Below are positions 34,322 to 43,385 of a stretch of 64,000 nt of DNA, one piece after another; the first letter of the stretch is position 1; each line of letters starts with the position of its first letter. The stretch is taken from the NCBI GenBank assembly GCA_001464455.1, contig LNEI01000012.1, positions 93,192 to 157,191 of the forward strand. The letters run 5' to 3'. The notes beneath the pieces are model-generated. The model did no database searches. It was not told the DNA's origin and saw only the letters and a program-made list of their open reading frames with translations. A program made the position numbers and the translations under genes. The DNA is from Acidobacteria bacterium Ga0077534. Its GTDB lineage: Bacteria; Acidobacteriota; Blastocatellia; Pyrinomonadales; Pyrinomonadaceae.

Positions 34322-35509
34322 TTGAGTAAACATTACACAGTTGGTGACATGATCGAAGTGCGGATCGAGAAGATCGTTCCGCGCGGTTTTGGGTTGGCGT
34401 TCGTCGAAAACCTGACAGTGCTGACGCCGCTGACCGTTCCCGGAGACGTGTTGCGTGTCAGGATCGCCGAGATCAAAAAGCGGATGGCTTTTGCCGAGAT
34501 CGTCGAGGTTCTTGAGAGCGGGCCGAGGCGTGTCGAACCTGAATGCGAGTATTTCGGAAAATGTGGCGGGTGCGACTTCCAGCAGATGAGCTACTCTGCC
34601 CAGATTGCAGCCAAGATCGGTATAATTCGTGACTGTCTCCATCGGATCGGCAAGATAGAATACGATCATGATATTCAGGTGATCGAAAGTCCTACTCCGT
34701 TTGGCTACCGCTCAAGGGCACGATGGCACATTGACCGGACGAAGAAGAAACTTGGATATTATCGCCGCGACACGCACGATATCATCGATATAAGCGCCTG
34801 TCCCATCCTTACACCGGGCCTGCAGTCGACGCTTGAGTACACTCGCGAGAACATGGACTGGGAAGCACTCTGGAGCGAAACCGCCGAGGTTGAGGCGGCG
34901 ACGGGTGACGATGGACGTGTATCGCTTTACTCGCGGGAGCTGGTCGAACCAACCGCCGAGTTGACGAGTGTGGTCGGCGACGAGCGGTTTTTCTTCTCCG
35001 CTCGAGCATTTTTTCAGGCTAACAAATTCCTGATCCCCGATCTGATAGAAACCGCAATAGGCGAATCAAAAGGTGGATTGGCTTACGATCTTTACAGCGG
35101 CGTAGGTCTTTTTACTTTACCGCTTGCGAGGCGTTTTGAGTCGGTGGTTTCGGTTGAGGAAAATCCTCACGCCGCAACATTTGCCGAGCGAAATATCGAA
35201 AACGCCAGATTATCGAACGTCCAGCTGGTCGAGAGTTCAGTTGCGGCCTTTCTCCGAGAGGGCCCGCATGCAGCCGTTGACCTGCTACTGCTTGATCCAC
35301 CGCGAAGCGGTACCGAGAAGGCCACGATACCATCGATATTAAGATTGCGGCCGCGTAATATTAGCTATGTTTCCTGTGAACCGTCGATCCTTGCTCGCGA
35401 TCTCAAGAGCCTGGTCGAAGCAGGATACAAGATAGAAAAGCTGACTGCGATCGATCTTTTCCCTCAAACTCACCATGTCGAAACCATCGCCCGCCTCACC
35501 ATCGACTGA
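34322..35509 (+). CDS. rlmD: 23S rRNA (uracil-C5)-methyltransferase, RlmD/RumA type
   Basis: 395 residues from a TTG start. TTG is preferred over the ATG at 34349 because the TRAM domain needs the KHYTVGDMIEVRIEKI strand. [4Fe-4S] ligands are Cys75, Cys81 and Cys84 (CEYFGKCGGC) plus a later Cys in SACPIL. The methyltransferase half shows FFQANKFLIPDLIETAI, YDLYSGVGLFTLPLA, the LLDPPRSG loop and the catalytic Cys in SYVSCEPSILARDL. It methylates C5 of a uridine in 23S rRNA (U1939 in E. coli) using SAM and a covalent Cys adduct. U747- or tRNA-U54-specific paralogues have the same parts, so the exact site is inferred. The next gene begins 3 nt after its stop. Confidence 0.88.
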   Translation: MSKHYTVGDMIEVRIEKIVPRGFGLAFVENLTVLTPLTVPGDVLRVRIAEIKKRMAFAEIVEVLESGPRRVEPECEYFGKCGGCDFQQMSYSAQIAAKIGIIRDCLHRIGKIEYDHDIQVIESPTPFGYRSRARWHIDRTKKKLGYYRRDTHDIIDISACPILTPGLQSTLEYTRENMDWEALWSETAEVEAATGDDGRVSLYSRELVEPTAELTSVVGDERFFFSARAFFQANKFLIPDLIETAIGESKGGLAYDLYSGVGLFTLPLARRFESVVSVEENPHAATFAERNIENARLSNVQLVESSVAAFLREGPHAAVDLLLLDPPRSGTEKATIPSILRLRPRNISYVSCEPSILARDLKSLVEAGYKIEKLTAIDLFPQTHHVETIARLTID

Positions 35510-35512
35510 TAC

Positions 35513-35968
35513 ATGAGTACGCTTGATGACCTGATCTCACGCGACGCGACCCGGGTTTGGAAAGCCTGCGGTGTGATACGACATCTTCGCGATCGGGCTG
35601 AGCTTTCAGCTTTGATCGATGATCTCGACCTGATCAGGCGATCGACCAGGAATCTCAAGCTCGGCGGCATGGTAAGGCCGAATTCGACGCATCTTGAATT
35701 CGCTATCCGAAAGCTGGAGTTCGTGCGTGACAGCGAGGGCTGTTTTTGTTTGCTTTACACGCACGACGACATGTTCGACCCAGAACGGGAACAAACGTCC
35801 GGCAACATCTTGATCAAATCAACCGTCAAAACCCCGGACGGCTTCGTCGACCACTATGTTTGCGTCTGCTTGATCTGCGGTTCGAAATACCGCGTAACGG
35901 AACGCGAATATCATTACACGTGGTGGAAGTGGGAACTTGAACCAAACTTTAACGAAAACGATTCGTAA
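35513..35968 (+). CDS. Small protein with a Cys-pair motif, unknown function
   Basis: A 151-residue soluble protein. The first 60 residues are helical (MSTLDDLISRDATRVWKACG, LRDRAELSALIDDLDLIRRS). The second half is beta-rich with CFCLLYTHDDMFDPE and a possible metal knuckle in HYVCVCLICGSKYRV (CxCxxC), then an aromatic end EREYHYTWWKWEL. It starts 3 nt downstream of rlmD, so it is very likely in the same operon. A link to RNA modification is therefore possible but not supported by any recognised domain. Confidence 0.7.
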   Translation: MSTLDDLISRDATRVWKACGVIRHLRDRAELSALIDDLDLIRRSTRNLKLGGMVRPNSTHLEFAIRKLEFVRDSEGCFCLLYTHDDMFDPEREQTSGNILIKSTVKTPDGFVDHYVCVCLICGSKYRVTEREYHYTWWKWELEPNFNENDS

Positions 35969-36021
35969 GTTGTGTTAGCTTTGATTTGAACAAATGAAAC
36001 CGCGTCAATTAGACTTGAAAT

Positions 36022-37002
36022 ATGCCAAAAAAGAATCCTGAAGTTGAGAATTCCGAGTTAGCCAAAAGCCATTTTGTTCGGTGCCGTTTTTGCGGACAGA
36101 AGAATTCGGTCAAGGACGACTACAAAAACGACGATGCGAACTGTGGCAAGTGTAAGCTTCCGCTATCGAACGAGCCTCATAAAAAGTTTACAGACCTGCA
36201 CAAGAACGATTATGTTCACCCCTTAGACAAAAAGGCTCTTAATGCCCTAAAGGCAATACCTGGGGTTGATTCAATTCTGAAGAAACTGCTCGCCTGGACG
36301 GGAGAATCCGCGATCAGGGTCTCGTTCATGGCGAGTGCGGTAAAGGTAACGCCTACGCAGTGCCCTGACCTTTATGCGAAGCTGGAGATCGCCTGCAAGA
36401 CGCTCGGCGTTGAGATGCCGGATATGTTCGTTCAGCAGAATCCGGTTGTGAATGCTTTCACCGGCGGGGTCGACAAACCTATCATCGTTCTGCATTCGGG
36501 TCTGATCGAGCGGCTCAACGACGAGGAAACTCTCGCGGTCATCGCTCACGAGGTTGGCCACATTCACGCGGAACATGTCCTGTATCTGACAGCAGCGAGA
36601 CTGATGGAGATCCTGGCAAATATTTCGGTCGCAAGACTGCTTCCCGGCTCCGAGATCATAAAGCTCGTGGTATCAATGGGTATTTCGAGTGCACTTCTTT
36701 CGTGGGCACGGCGAGCCGAACTTAGTTGTGATCGTGCGGCTTTACTCGTCGTTCAGGATCCGCACGTCATCGGACGTACGATGATGAAGCTTGCTGGCGG
36801 TACCTTTGCGTCAAAGATCGACTATGAGCTCTTCCTCGAGCAGGGCCGCGAGTTCAAGAAGAACTACGATGAGAAGGCTCTCGATCGATTCTGGGCGGAC
36901 ACGATGAATGCAGGATTATCGCACCCCTTTCCGATCTGGCGCGTTGCTGAGGCCCTGGAGTGGGCCGAGTCTGAAGAGTACAAAGGGATAATGGCTAGAT
37001 AG
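36022..37002 (+). CDS. M48 family metallopeptidase with N-terminal zinc ribbon
   Basis: A 326-residue protein. Residues about 18-50 hold two CxxC pairs (VRCRFCGQ and ANCGKCKLP), a zinc-ribbon look. The peptidase domain has PDMFVQQNPVVNAFTGGVDK, the zinc-binding helix HEVGHIHAEH and the downstream Glu region AELSCDRAALLVVQDP, which is the standard M48 arrangement. A hydrophobic stretch (LPGSEIIKLVVSMGISSALL) lies between the two, where HtpX-type proteins have membrane segments, so membrane association is likely. It probably degrades or trims misfolded or membrane proteins. A very strong terminator follows 18 bp downstream. Confidence 0.88.
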   Translation: MPKKNPEVENSELAKSHFVRCRFCGQKNSVKDDYKNDDANCGKCKLPLSNEPHKKFTDLHKNDYVHPLDKKALNALKAIPGVDSILKKLLAWTGESAIRVSFMASAVKVTPTQCPDLYAKLEIACKTLGVEMPDMFVQQNPVVNAFTGGVDKPIIVLHSGLIERLNDEETLAVIAHEVGHIHAEHVLYLTAARLMEILANISVARLLPGSEIIKLVVSMGISSALLSWARRAELSCDRAALLVVQDPHVIGRTMMKLAGGTFASKIDYELFLEQGREFKKNYDEKALDRFWADTMNAGLSHPFPIWRVAEALEWAESEEYKGIMAR

Positions 37003-37020
37003 CAAGGGATCGACAAAAAT

Positions 37021-37056
37021 AAAAGAGGCCGTCCGGATCACCGGGCGGCCTCTTTT
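37021..37056. terminator. Strong bidirectional intrinsic terminator
   Basis: A 16-pair stem (AAAAGAGGCCGTCCGG with CCGGGCGGCCTCTTTT, one G-T wobble) closes on the loop ATCA. A-tracts and T-tracts flank it on both strands. It sits between the convergent M48 and dockerin/cohesin genes and should stop both. Confidence 0.92.
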
Positions 37057-37074
37057 AGTTTAGTGAGTATCAGG

Positions 37075-40059
37075 TTATTCCTGAGCGATCAGGTCGAGAT
37101 CGGTCAACGTGTCCGACACATTGACCACTCTGGCCCCGAACCGGTAACGCTTCGAAGCGGCCGATACTACATAGCTGCTTCCGGCTTCGACATTCTCAAA
37201 ACGGTAGAAACCAAAAGAGTTTGTCGTTGCCACTCGGACTGCTCCGGATTGGTCAGTTATCGACACCGTGACACCGCGAATACCGCGGCCGTCGGGGGTC
37301 AGCACTTTGCCGCCGATCTCGACGCCGGAAGCGGTGGAACCGATCTGAACCGTTCCGGGCGTAAAGGATGTCGTAAGTAAGGCTCCCTGAGCATTAGAGA
37401 CGCTCTGACCGGTCGGGGTCGTGCCAAAGCCGACCGGGGTGAGTCCGATAGTTGCATTAGCCGCGACATTGAACCTGATCGTAACAACCTCTCGCGTGCC
37501 GGCAGCGTAGGTGTTCGTGGAGTCGACCAAGATACCGATCTGACCTTGTGCAACGTTGTTTAGGTTCGTTCCAAGATTTGCTCCGGCCGGAGCTCCGCTA
37601 CCGAGAGTCACAAGCGGTGCACTAAGCTTGGTCGGGTCAAAGGTAACCGAGAAACTCGCAGAAGCTTCATTACCCTGCGACACCAACTGGATGGCGACGA
37701 CAACCTGCTGCCCCGGTTGTGCGGCGGCATTTACGACCCGGATCGTTCTGACCGTGCCGTCCGGTGACGACATCTCGAAAGGTGCGGTTATGATCGGCAG
37801 CGTAGGTCCATTTGCCGGAGTTTGAGGGAAGTTGCCGAGGGCGTATTGCCTGGTTACGGTAACGTCCGAGGCGTCGATACGACCGTCTCCGAACAGCCCG
37901 TTTGCCTCGTCGCGGGGACCGCTATCGGCACGCTGAAACTGATTAGTGCTGCCGTCCGGAGTCGTAAGACCCAGAGCGAACAACCTCATTACGGTCACGT
38001 CATTACCGAGCACACCATCACCACCGGCCGGGCTTGCGTTCTGGTCAACAACATCACCTTCCATCCCCTGATTAGGAGTTGGGGTCGGAACTGGCGTTGG
38101 CGTAGCAGTTGGGGTCGGCGTCGCTGTCGGAGTCGGCGTCGCTGTCGGCGTTGGGGTCGGCGTGGCTGTTGGGGTCGGCGTTGCAGTCGGCGTTGGTGTT
38201 GGCGATGCTCCGCTCGGGCCTTCAGTCCTTACCTGCGTCGGCGCACCAGTCTTGAAGAATCCGATCGTGGCCGAGTTGGAACCCGGCGGCACGTTCGCGT
38301 CAAAACGGAAGTTATACATCGTGCCCCAGCGGATCGCGTTTGCGTTCGGATTCTGGGCCAAAGTTTCCGAGCTCCACGTGATCGCGTTGCCCGCGACCGT
38401 TCCGGCCCAGGGGGTGTTGCTGTAGCCCTGGTTACCCATGGTTCCGTCAAATGTCGTGCCCGGGTGCTGCGGCGGAGCGCTGAAACCGATGTTCGAAATC
38501 GTCACGCCTTCCGGGATCGGGATACTGAAGGACTGGATACTGCGGTCAAGGTTCTGATTGTAGACCGCGTATTCATAATGCCAAACTCCCGGCGACGGGT
38601 TGGTTACCTTAGAGGCCAAAATGCCCATACCATCCACCATCGGTTCAGGCTGAAAGTCGATGATGGATGCTCCAGTCCACGCATAGATCGCCGGCTTTTC
38701 TCGTACGGTCGCTCCATTAGGTGAGAAGGAAAACGGGCTTCCGGTCCCGAATACATTATAACGTCGGTATGAGACGTTGTTGTTCATGTTGCACTCGGTC
38801 GGATTTGCCTGGCACCACTGATATTCGTGCGGGGTCACGTACTGGCCTTCGGCGTAGTAGGTCGCGCCCGGATTCAGCGTAGTGTTAAGGCTCGCGATCT
38901 CGACACGCATTCTGTGTCCGGCAGCGCTATCACCGACATGGCCCGTGTGCTGATTTGGCGGGGTCGCCGAGTCGCCACGCGGGAAGAAACCGGTGAAAGG
39001 GTTGATCCACGCTCGTGAACCCAGGCTCGGGCCTGCATTAAGGCTCGCCGAGTACGGATCGGAACATCCCGAACCGAGTCGCGATCCGCCGACACCGTTA
39101 CAGCCGAAGCCGCAAAGATTCTGTGTCAGTGCCGTAAAGCCATGCTTTACGCTCGACTGTCCGATCTGTTCGAACCGCTGTGTGTTATCACTGCCGCCGC
39201 TCATTCTGTAGAGATTCTGAGGGATTACAGGGTGATCGTTGCTTGGCAGGGCAAACCAGTTAAGGTTTACCTGGCCCGCATTGCAGGAATCGGTTCCGAG
39301 GGCGAGCCCGACCTGCGTTCCGGTCGCCGAGCCAAACTGGGCAAGGCCATTAACATCACCGACGATGACGTCAGGACCGGGCCGTGTGCCAGCGTTTGGT
39401 TCCATTCCGGCACCGGCAGGGAGCACTGCCGACTGCACCTCGCCGTTGCTGACGTTCATCACCTCGACAGCACGCATTGCGGTCGAGAAGGAAAGCAGGC
39501 CGGCGATAGTGCCGACACTTTCCGGGCGTCCGAGAGCATCGGCAAATTCCTGCGAGATCAGAAGCCTTCCGTCGCTGATGTTTAGGGCTTTCTGCGAGGC
39601 ATCATAAGCGAACTGATATCCCTCGACATTGAAGAACACAAATCCGCTCTCGGCATCCCGTATCACCAGATCATAGTTGCCGCCCCAGGGCAGGCTCTCA
39701 ACTACCAGATTGTTGTAAGAATCCGCGAGCTTTGATGGCAGGTAAGCCGATGATTGGGGAACTATTGCCAGGGAGCTCGGCGTAGGGCCGCGAAGTTCAC
39801 CGTTGTAAACAACAATTGTGAAAAACGAATCCCTGGCAGCGGAAAAGCGAAGACTCTCGAACTGTTTGCTCGACGTGTCCTGCCCGGTCAGCCGAGCCAT
39901 ATCAATGTCGAGCGAGACTGTTCCGTCGATAGGAACCAGACGCTCGAGCGTGCCCGTGTCGCTGCGTTTCGCGGTTTTGATCTCCGGAAACAAGCTTAAC
40001 GAGGTGTCGCCCAGGAATAGCATTAGCGGGAGAAGCGATATTAAGAGTGTCTTCAGCAT
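37075..40059 (-). CDS. Large secreted protein with dockerin-like, cohesin-like and carboxypeptidase-regulatory-like domains
   Basis: A 994-residue exported protein (signal MLKTLLISLLPLMLFLG). The N-terminal ~600 residues are an unassigned beta-rich region with many Gly/Asn and several Cys (NLCGFGCNG, GSGCSDPY). A Pro-Thr linker of TPTPTA repeats follows (about 610-660), encoded by a 38.09-38.21 kb microsatellite. Two dockerin-type F-hand repeats come next: GDGVLGNDVTVMRLFALG and GDGRIDASDVTVTRQYALG. Then comes a cohesin-like beta-sandwich (VNAAAQPGQQVVVAIQLVSQ, ASFSVTFDPTKL). A final module (VEIGGKVLTPDGRGIRGVTV, NSFGFYRFENVEAGSSY) resembles carboxypeptidase-regulatory/CnaB-like domains. Likely a cell-surface or matrix protein; calcium-dependent self-assembly is an inference. 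Confidence 0.82.
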   Translation of the reverse strand: MLKTLLISLLPLMLFLGDTSLSLFPEIKTAKRSDTGTLERLVPIDGTVSLDIDMARLTGQDTSSKQFESLRFSAARDSFFTIVVYNGELRGPTPSSLAIVPQSSAYLPSKLADSYNNLVVESLPWGGNYDLVIRDAESGFVFFNVEGYQFAYDASQKALNISDGRLLISQEFADALGRPESVGTIAGLLSFSTAMRAVEVMNVSNGEVQSAVLPAGAGMEPNAGTRPGPDVIVGDVNGLAQFGSATGTQVGLALGTDSCNAGQVNLNWFALPSNDHPVIPQNLYRMSGGSDNTQRFEQIGQSSVKHGFTALTQNLCGFGCNGVGGSRLGSGCSDPYSASLNAGPSLGSRAWINPFTGFFPRGDSATPPNQHTGHVGDSAAGHRMRVEIASLNTTLNPGATYYAEGQYVTPHEYQWCQANPTECNMNNNVSYRRYNVFGTGSPFSFSPNGATVREKPAIYAWTGASIIDFQPEPMVDGMGILASKVTNPSPGVWHYEYAVYNQNLDRSIQSFSIPIPEGVTISNIGFSAPPQHPGTTFDGTMGNQGYSNTPWAGTVAGNAITWSSETLAQNPNANAIRWGTMYNFRFDANVPPGSNSATIGFFKTGAPTQVRTEGPSGASPTPTPTATPTPTATPTPTPTATPTPTATPTPTATPTPVPTPTPNQGMEGDVVDQNASPAGGDGVLGNDVTVMRLFALGLTTPDGSTNQFQRADSGPRDEANGLFGDGRIDASDVTVTRQYALGNFPQTPANGPTLPIITAPFEMSSPDGTVRTIRVVNAAAQPGQQVVVAIQLVSQGNEASASFSVTFDPTKLSAPLVTLGSGAPAGANLGTNLNNVAQGQIGILVDSTNTYAAGTREVVTIRFNVAANATIGLTPVGFGTTPTGQSVSNAQGALLTTSFTPGTVQIGSTASGVEIGGKVLTPDGRGIRGVTVSITDQSGAVRVATTNSFGFYRFENVEAGSSYVVSAASKRYRFGARVVNVSDTLTDLDLIAQE

Positions 40060-40216
40060 AATTCAGGAATTTTGACCCCTTGGTAAAAGTGTGTTTTCTG
40101 CAATGTCGGACGGAAAATTTTCTGTTCGAGATTAACCTTTATTTGTATAACGTTTCGGGTGTTTAAGGCAAGTTAGTTATAGTATTTATTGAGCAAAACT
40201 TGGTCTGCAATTCGCT

Positions 40217-42097
40217 ATGAAAACCGGCTGCGACGGGCAACAAAAGAAAACGAAGCGTTCGATCGAACTTCCGGTTATCAACGGCGGTTCTTCCAAGGCC
40301 GTAAATGTCGCCCTATCGAAGAATGCGAAATGGCGTGCTATCGTCCTGATCTCGGTCCATCTCCTCATCCTTGGTCATATTCTTCAATGGTGGTTTATGG
40401 GCCGAACTGTCTCGCCCGTTGAGCCTTCTGAGTCGATGTGGACCCTGCAGAACGGGGCCGTAAACGCGGGCGTGATATTTTTCTCGCTCGCAATTATCTC
40501 GACGCTTATCTTCGGCCGTTTTTTCTGCGGTTGGGGATGTCACGTCGTCGCATTGCAGGACCTTTGTGCCTGGCTGCTCAATAAGGTCGGCTTGAAGCCA
40601 AAACCCTTTCGTTCGCGGCTACTTATCTGGGTTCCGCTCATCGCGGCCCTTTATATGTTCGTCTGGCCGACCGTCGGCCGTTGGCTAACCAAACCGCTGG
40701 CCGAACCGCTCTTTCCGCAATTTACAAACCACATAATCACGACCGAATTCTGGGCGACCTTTCCGCCCGTGTGGGTTGCGATCCCGTTCCTCTTTATTTG
40801 CGGTTTCATGACCGTATATTTTCTTGGTTCTAAAGGTTTCTGCACTTACGGATGCCCGTATGGCGGATTCTTTGCGATCGCGGACAAGGTGGCTCCCGGA
40901 AAGATCCGCGTAACCGATGCCTGCAACCAATGCGGCCATTGCACGGCCGTTTGTACCTCGAATGTGCTGGTCCACGCCGAGGTCAGGGAATTCGGTATGG
41001 TCGTCGATCCGGGCTGTATGAAATGCATGGACTGCGTTTCCGTCTGTCCGAACGACGCGCTTTATTTCGGTCTCGGTAAACCCGCCGCGGCGATGGGGAA
41101 AGCGACGACGAAGAGTTTCTCACTTACCTGGCCCGAAGAACTGGGTGTTGCGGCGGTCTTTGTCCTCAGCTATTTTGCAGTTTGGAATGTTTACCAGATC
41201 GTTCCGATGCTGATGGCGATCGGTATTGCGATCGTGACAGCCTATCTAGCGTTTCGCGTGTGGCGTCTTATCGTAGCGAAGGACTCGGCGTTTTACAGCC
41301 ATGTTCTTAAATCATCGGGACGCGTTAGACCGGCCGGAGCCGTCTTCCTCGTCTTGGCTCTCGGCTGGCTCGGACTGGTCGCCCACAGCGGCTTTATCCG
41401 CTATCACGAACGGGAAGGGGCGATCGCTTTTGAAAGTCTACAGATCCCCGACGAACTCGCTCTCGCACAGCGCGACCCATCGCAGTGGTTTGGCCCCACT
41501 GACAAGGCGCGTATCGACGCAGGACGCTCGCATTTTGGGACCTCACGCCGGTTTGGGATCTTTACGAATGTCGAGGCGACGCCAAAGATCGCGTGGCTCG
41601 AATACCTGGGCGGCAATATCGACGGCTCACTTGATCTGCTGGCCCGCTCGGCTCAGCTTCAAACCGGGCAGGCACGGGCGATCAGCCTGTACTATCGCGG
41701 AGCGATACTCAATCGTACGGGCCGTTATCAGGAAGCCCTGACATCGCTGGATCAGGCGATGGCCTCGTCAAACGTTCTGCTCGCTCGCGAGGAAAAAGGC
41801 GAATCGCTCTGGATGCTCGGCCGCAAAGCCGAAGCCATCGCCGTCTGGAATGACGCTGTCCGCGGCAATCCCGGCTTGCCGATCGTCAATAACTTCCTTG
41901 CCGTCGCCAACGCCGAACTTGGCCGAGCCGAAGCCGCCGCCCAAGCCCAAACTCAAGCCGATCGCTCAACGCCACGCGACCCTTATTTCCACTGGATGAT
42001 CGGCCTTCGGCTAAGCAATCTTAAAATGACCGAACAGGCTGAGAAGCAATTCCAGGCCGCCATCGCTCTTGACCCTCAGTTTGCGAGAAGACGTTAG
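40217..42097 (+). CDS. NapH/CcoG-like polyferredoxin membrane protein fused to TPRs
   Basis: A 626-residue protein. The membrane part (about 40-215) has several helices with FFCGWGCHVVALQD and GFCTYGCPYGGFFAIADK, the paired Cys loops of NapH/NosR/RdxA proteins. Two [4Fe-4S] ferredoxin motifs follow (CNQCGHCTAVC and CMKCMDCVSVCP), then two or three more helices (about 290-400). The C-terminal ~180 residues are TPR repeats (ARAISLYYRGAILNRTGRYQ, AEKQFQAAIALDPQF). It should pass electrons between the quinone pool and an extracytoplasmic or cytoplasmic partner, with the TPRs recruiting that partner. The fusion is unusual. No terminal reductase is adjacent. Immediately followed by tandem palindromic repeats. 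Confidence 0.85.
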   Translation: MKTGCDGQQKKTKRSIELPVINGGSSKAVNVALSKNAKWRAIVLISVHLLILGHILQWWFMGRTVSPVEPSESMWTLQNGAVNAGVIFFSLAIISTLIFGRFFCGWGCHVVALQDLCAWLLNKVGLKPKPFRSRLLIWVPLIAALYMFVWPTVGRWLTKPLAEPLFPQFTNHIITTEFWATFPPVWVAIPFLFICGFMTVYFLGSKGFCTYGCPYGGFFAIADKVAPGKIRVTDACNQCGHCTAVCTSNVLVHAEVREFGMVVDPGCMKCMDCVSVCPNDALYFGLGKPAAAMGKATTKSFSLTWPEELGVAAVFVLSYFAVWNVYQIVPMLMAIGIAIVTAYLAFRVWRLIVAKDSAFYSHVLKSSGRVRPAGAVFLVLALGWLGLVAHSGFIRYHEREGAIAFESLQIPDELALAQRDPSQWFGPTDKARIDAGRSHFGTSRRFGIFTNVEATPKIAWLEYLGGNIDGSLDLLARSAQLQTGQARAISLYYRGAILNRTGRYQEALTSLDQAMASSNVLLAREEKGESLWMLGRKAEAIAVWNDAVRGNPGLPIVNNFLAVANAELGRAEAAAQAQTQADRSTPRDPYFHWMIGLRLSNLKMTEQAEKQFQAAIALDPQFARRR

Positions 42098-42810
42098 AAA
42101 ACTCCCCTCCTGGACAGGAGGGGTGGCAGCCGCTTCGGCTGACGGGGTGGTTGATGATCTCGCGGAGTATTCAATACAAAGCTAAATCATGCTCGCCGCC
42201 CTCGCCCGCGTTGCATTTTCGAATCCCCAACGCCTCAACCACCCCGGCCCGCAAAGCCGGGCCCACCCCTCCTGTCCAGGAGGGGAATCCAAGAAAAACT
42301 CCCCTCCTGGACAGGAGGGGGGGCAGCCGTTTCGGCTGACGGGGTGGTTGATGATCTCGCGGCGTATACAAGACAAAACGAAATCATGCTCGCCGCCCTC
42401 GCCCGCGTTGCATTTTCGAATCCCCAACGCCTCAACCACCCCGGCCCGCAAAGCCGGGCCACCCCTCCTGTCCAGGAGGGGAATCCAAGAAAAACTCCCC
42501 TCCTGGACAGGAGGGGTGGCAGCCGCTTCGGCTGACGGGGTGGTTGAGGGGCCGCGCAGTCTACAACACGAGGCTTTATCATTTTCGCTGCCATGCCCGC
42601 GTTGCATCTGCGAATCCCCGGCGTCTCGACCACCCCGGCCCGCAAAGCCGGGCCACCCCTCCTGTCCAGGAGGGGAATCAAAAAAACTCCCCTCCTGAAT
42701 AGAAGGGGGGCAGCCGCTTCGGCTGACGGGATGATTGCGGGCTCGCGGAGTGAGGAGATAAATTGGTAAGCTGCCGAAGTACCACCCCTCACGTGTCGGG
42801 GAGGGCAATC
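42098..42810. repeat. Tandem array of ~195-bp palindromic repeats
   Basis: Units start at 42098, 42295, 42491 and 42683, the last diverged and partial. Each unit begins AACTCCCCTCCTGGACAGGA and closes with the near reverse complement (CCTCCTGTCCAGGAGGGGAA), so each is one large imperfect palindrome. The outer hairpins (CCCCTCCTG-GA-CAGGAGGGG) and inner ones (CAGCCGCTTCGGCTG and CCGGCCCGCAAAGCCGGGCC) are conserved; the roughly 70-bp centres vary. Several open frames cross the array on both strands but are repeat translations, not genes. It fills the gap after the polyferredoxin gene. Confidence 0.92.
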
Positions 42811-42815
42811 TCCGT

Positions 42816-43385
42816 CTACAACCGCCTTCGAGTAATAACAACCACCTCTTTACCGCCAAAAGCGGTTTCAGCAACCGTGATGCCGACGAATTTTTGCGTT
42901 GGGTCGGAAATTGTGTTGAGTTCCTTCTCCATTGTCGACGTCTTATTCGTCGCGAAGAGCTTGTACTCGTATTTTGGCAATTCCGTCACCGTCAGGTCTT
43001 TCTCGAGGATCGTCACTACCTCTTTCCCGCCGAATGTCGTCTCAAAAACGGTTTGTCCCTTGTACTCGTAGCCCGCATTGCCGTATTCCTGCAGTTCCTT
43101 CTGCATGGTTGAGGTTTTGTTTGTTGCGAGCAGTTTGTACTTATACCGAGCCTTGGCATCGCTTGCAATAGAGAGGATCGCGACAGTTTCTTTGCCGCCG
43201 AACATCGTCTCGCCGCCATTGAAACCTTCGAGACGGTAGCCTAGATCGGCCGCCTGGTTTAATTCCTTCTCCATAGTCGAAGTCTTATTCGTGGCCAGCA
43301 ATTTGAACTTGTTTTGAGCGGTCGCCGTGATCTGGATAAGCCCGACCATTCCGAGGCATAGGGCTGCGAAGAGTATATTTTTCAT
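42816..43385 (-). CDS. Secreted protein of three ~55-residue repeats
   Basis: 189 residues from the ATG at 43385; the open frame goes further upstream, but MKNILFAALCLGMVGLIQIT is a signal peptide. The mature chain is three copies of one unit: FKLLATNKTSTMEKELNQAA..., YKLLATNKTSTMQKELQEYG... and YKLFATNKTSTMEKELNTIS..., each closing with FGGKE(V/T)V.I. The spacing is about 55 residues. Each unit looks like a small alpha-beta module (strand, helix EKEL..., loop, strand). I do not know the family. The short regular repeats suggest a periplasmic scaffold or binding protein. Divergent from cutA with 87 bp between starts. Confidence 0.82.
   Translation of the reverse strand: MKNILFAALCLGMVGLIQITATAQNKFKLLATNKTSTMEKELNQAADLGYRLEGFNGGETMFGGKETVAILSIASDAKARYKYKLLATNKTSTMQKELQEYGNAGYEYKGQTVFETTFGGKEVVTILEKDLTVTELPKYEYKLFATNKTSTMEKELNTISDPTQKFVGITVAETAFGGKEVVVITRRRL

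Noticed and set aside
38090..38215. Non-coding microsatellite
   Set aside because: It encodes the in-frame TPTPTA linker of a secreted protein and keeps the frame.
37822..38724. 300-codon plus-strand frame opposite the dockerin/cohesin gene
   Set aside because: It is antisense to a well-supported protein with clear domains. Its Arg/Trp/Gly-rich product reflects the complement of the Pro-Thr linker.
42098..42810. CRISPR array
   Set aside because: Units are ~195 bp palindromes with variable centres of ~70 bp; no 25-40 bp direct repeats with uniform spacers and no cas genes.
42182..42874. Long open frames on both strands across the 42-kb repeats, up to 230 codons
   Set aside because: They follow the repeat period and translate palindromes into Pro/Gly/Arg-rich sequence; no start signal or domain.
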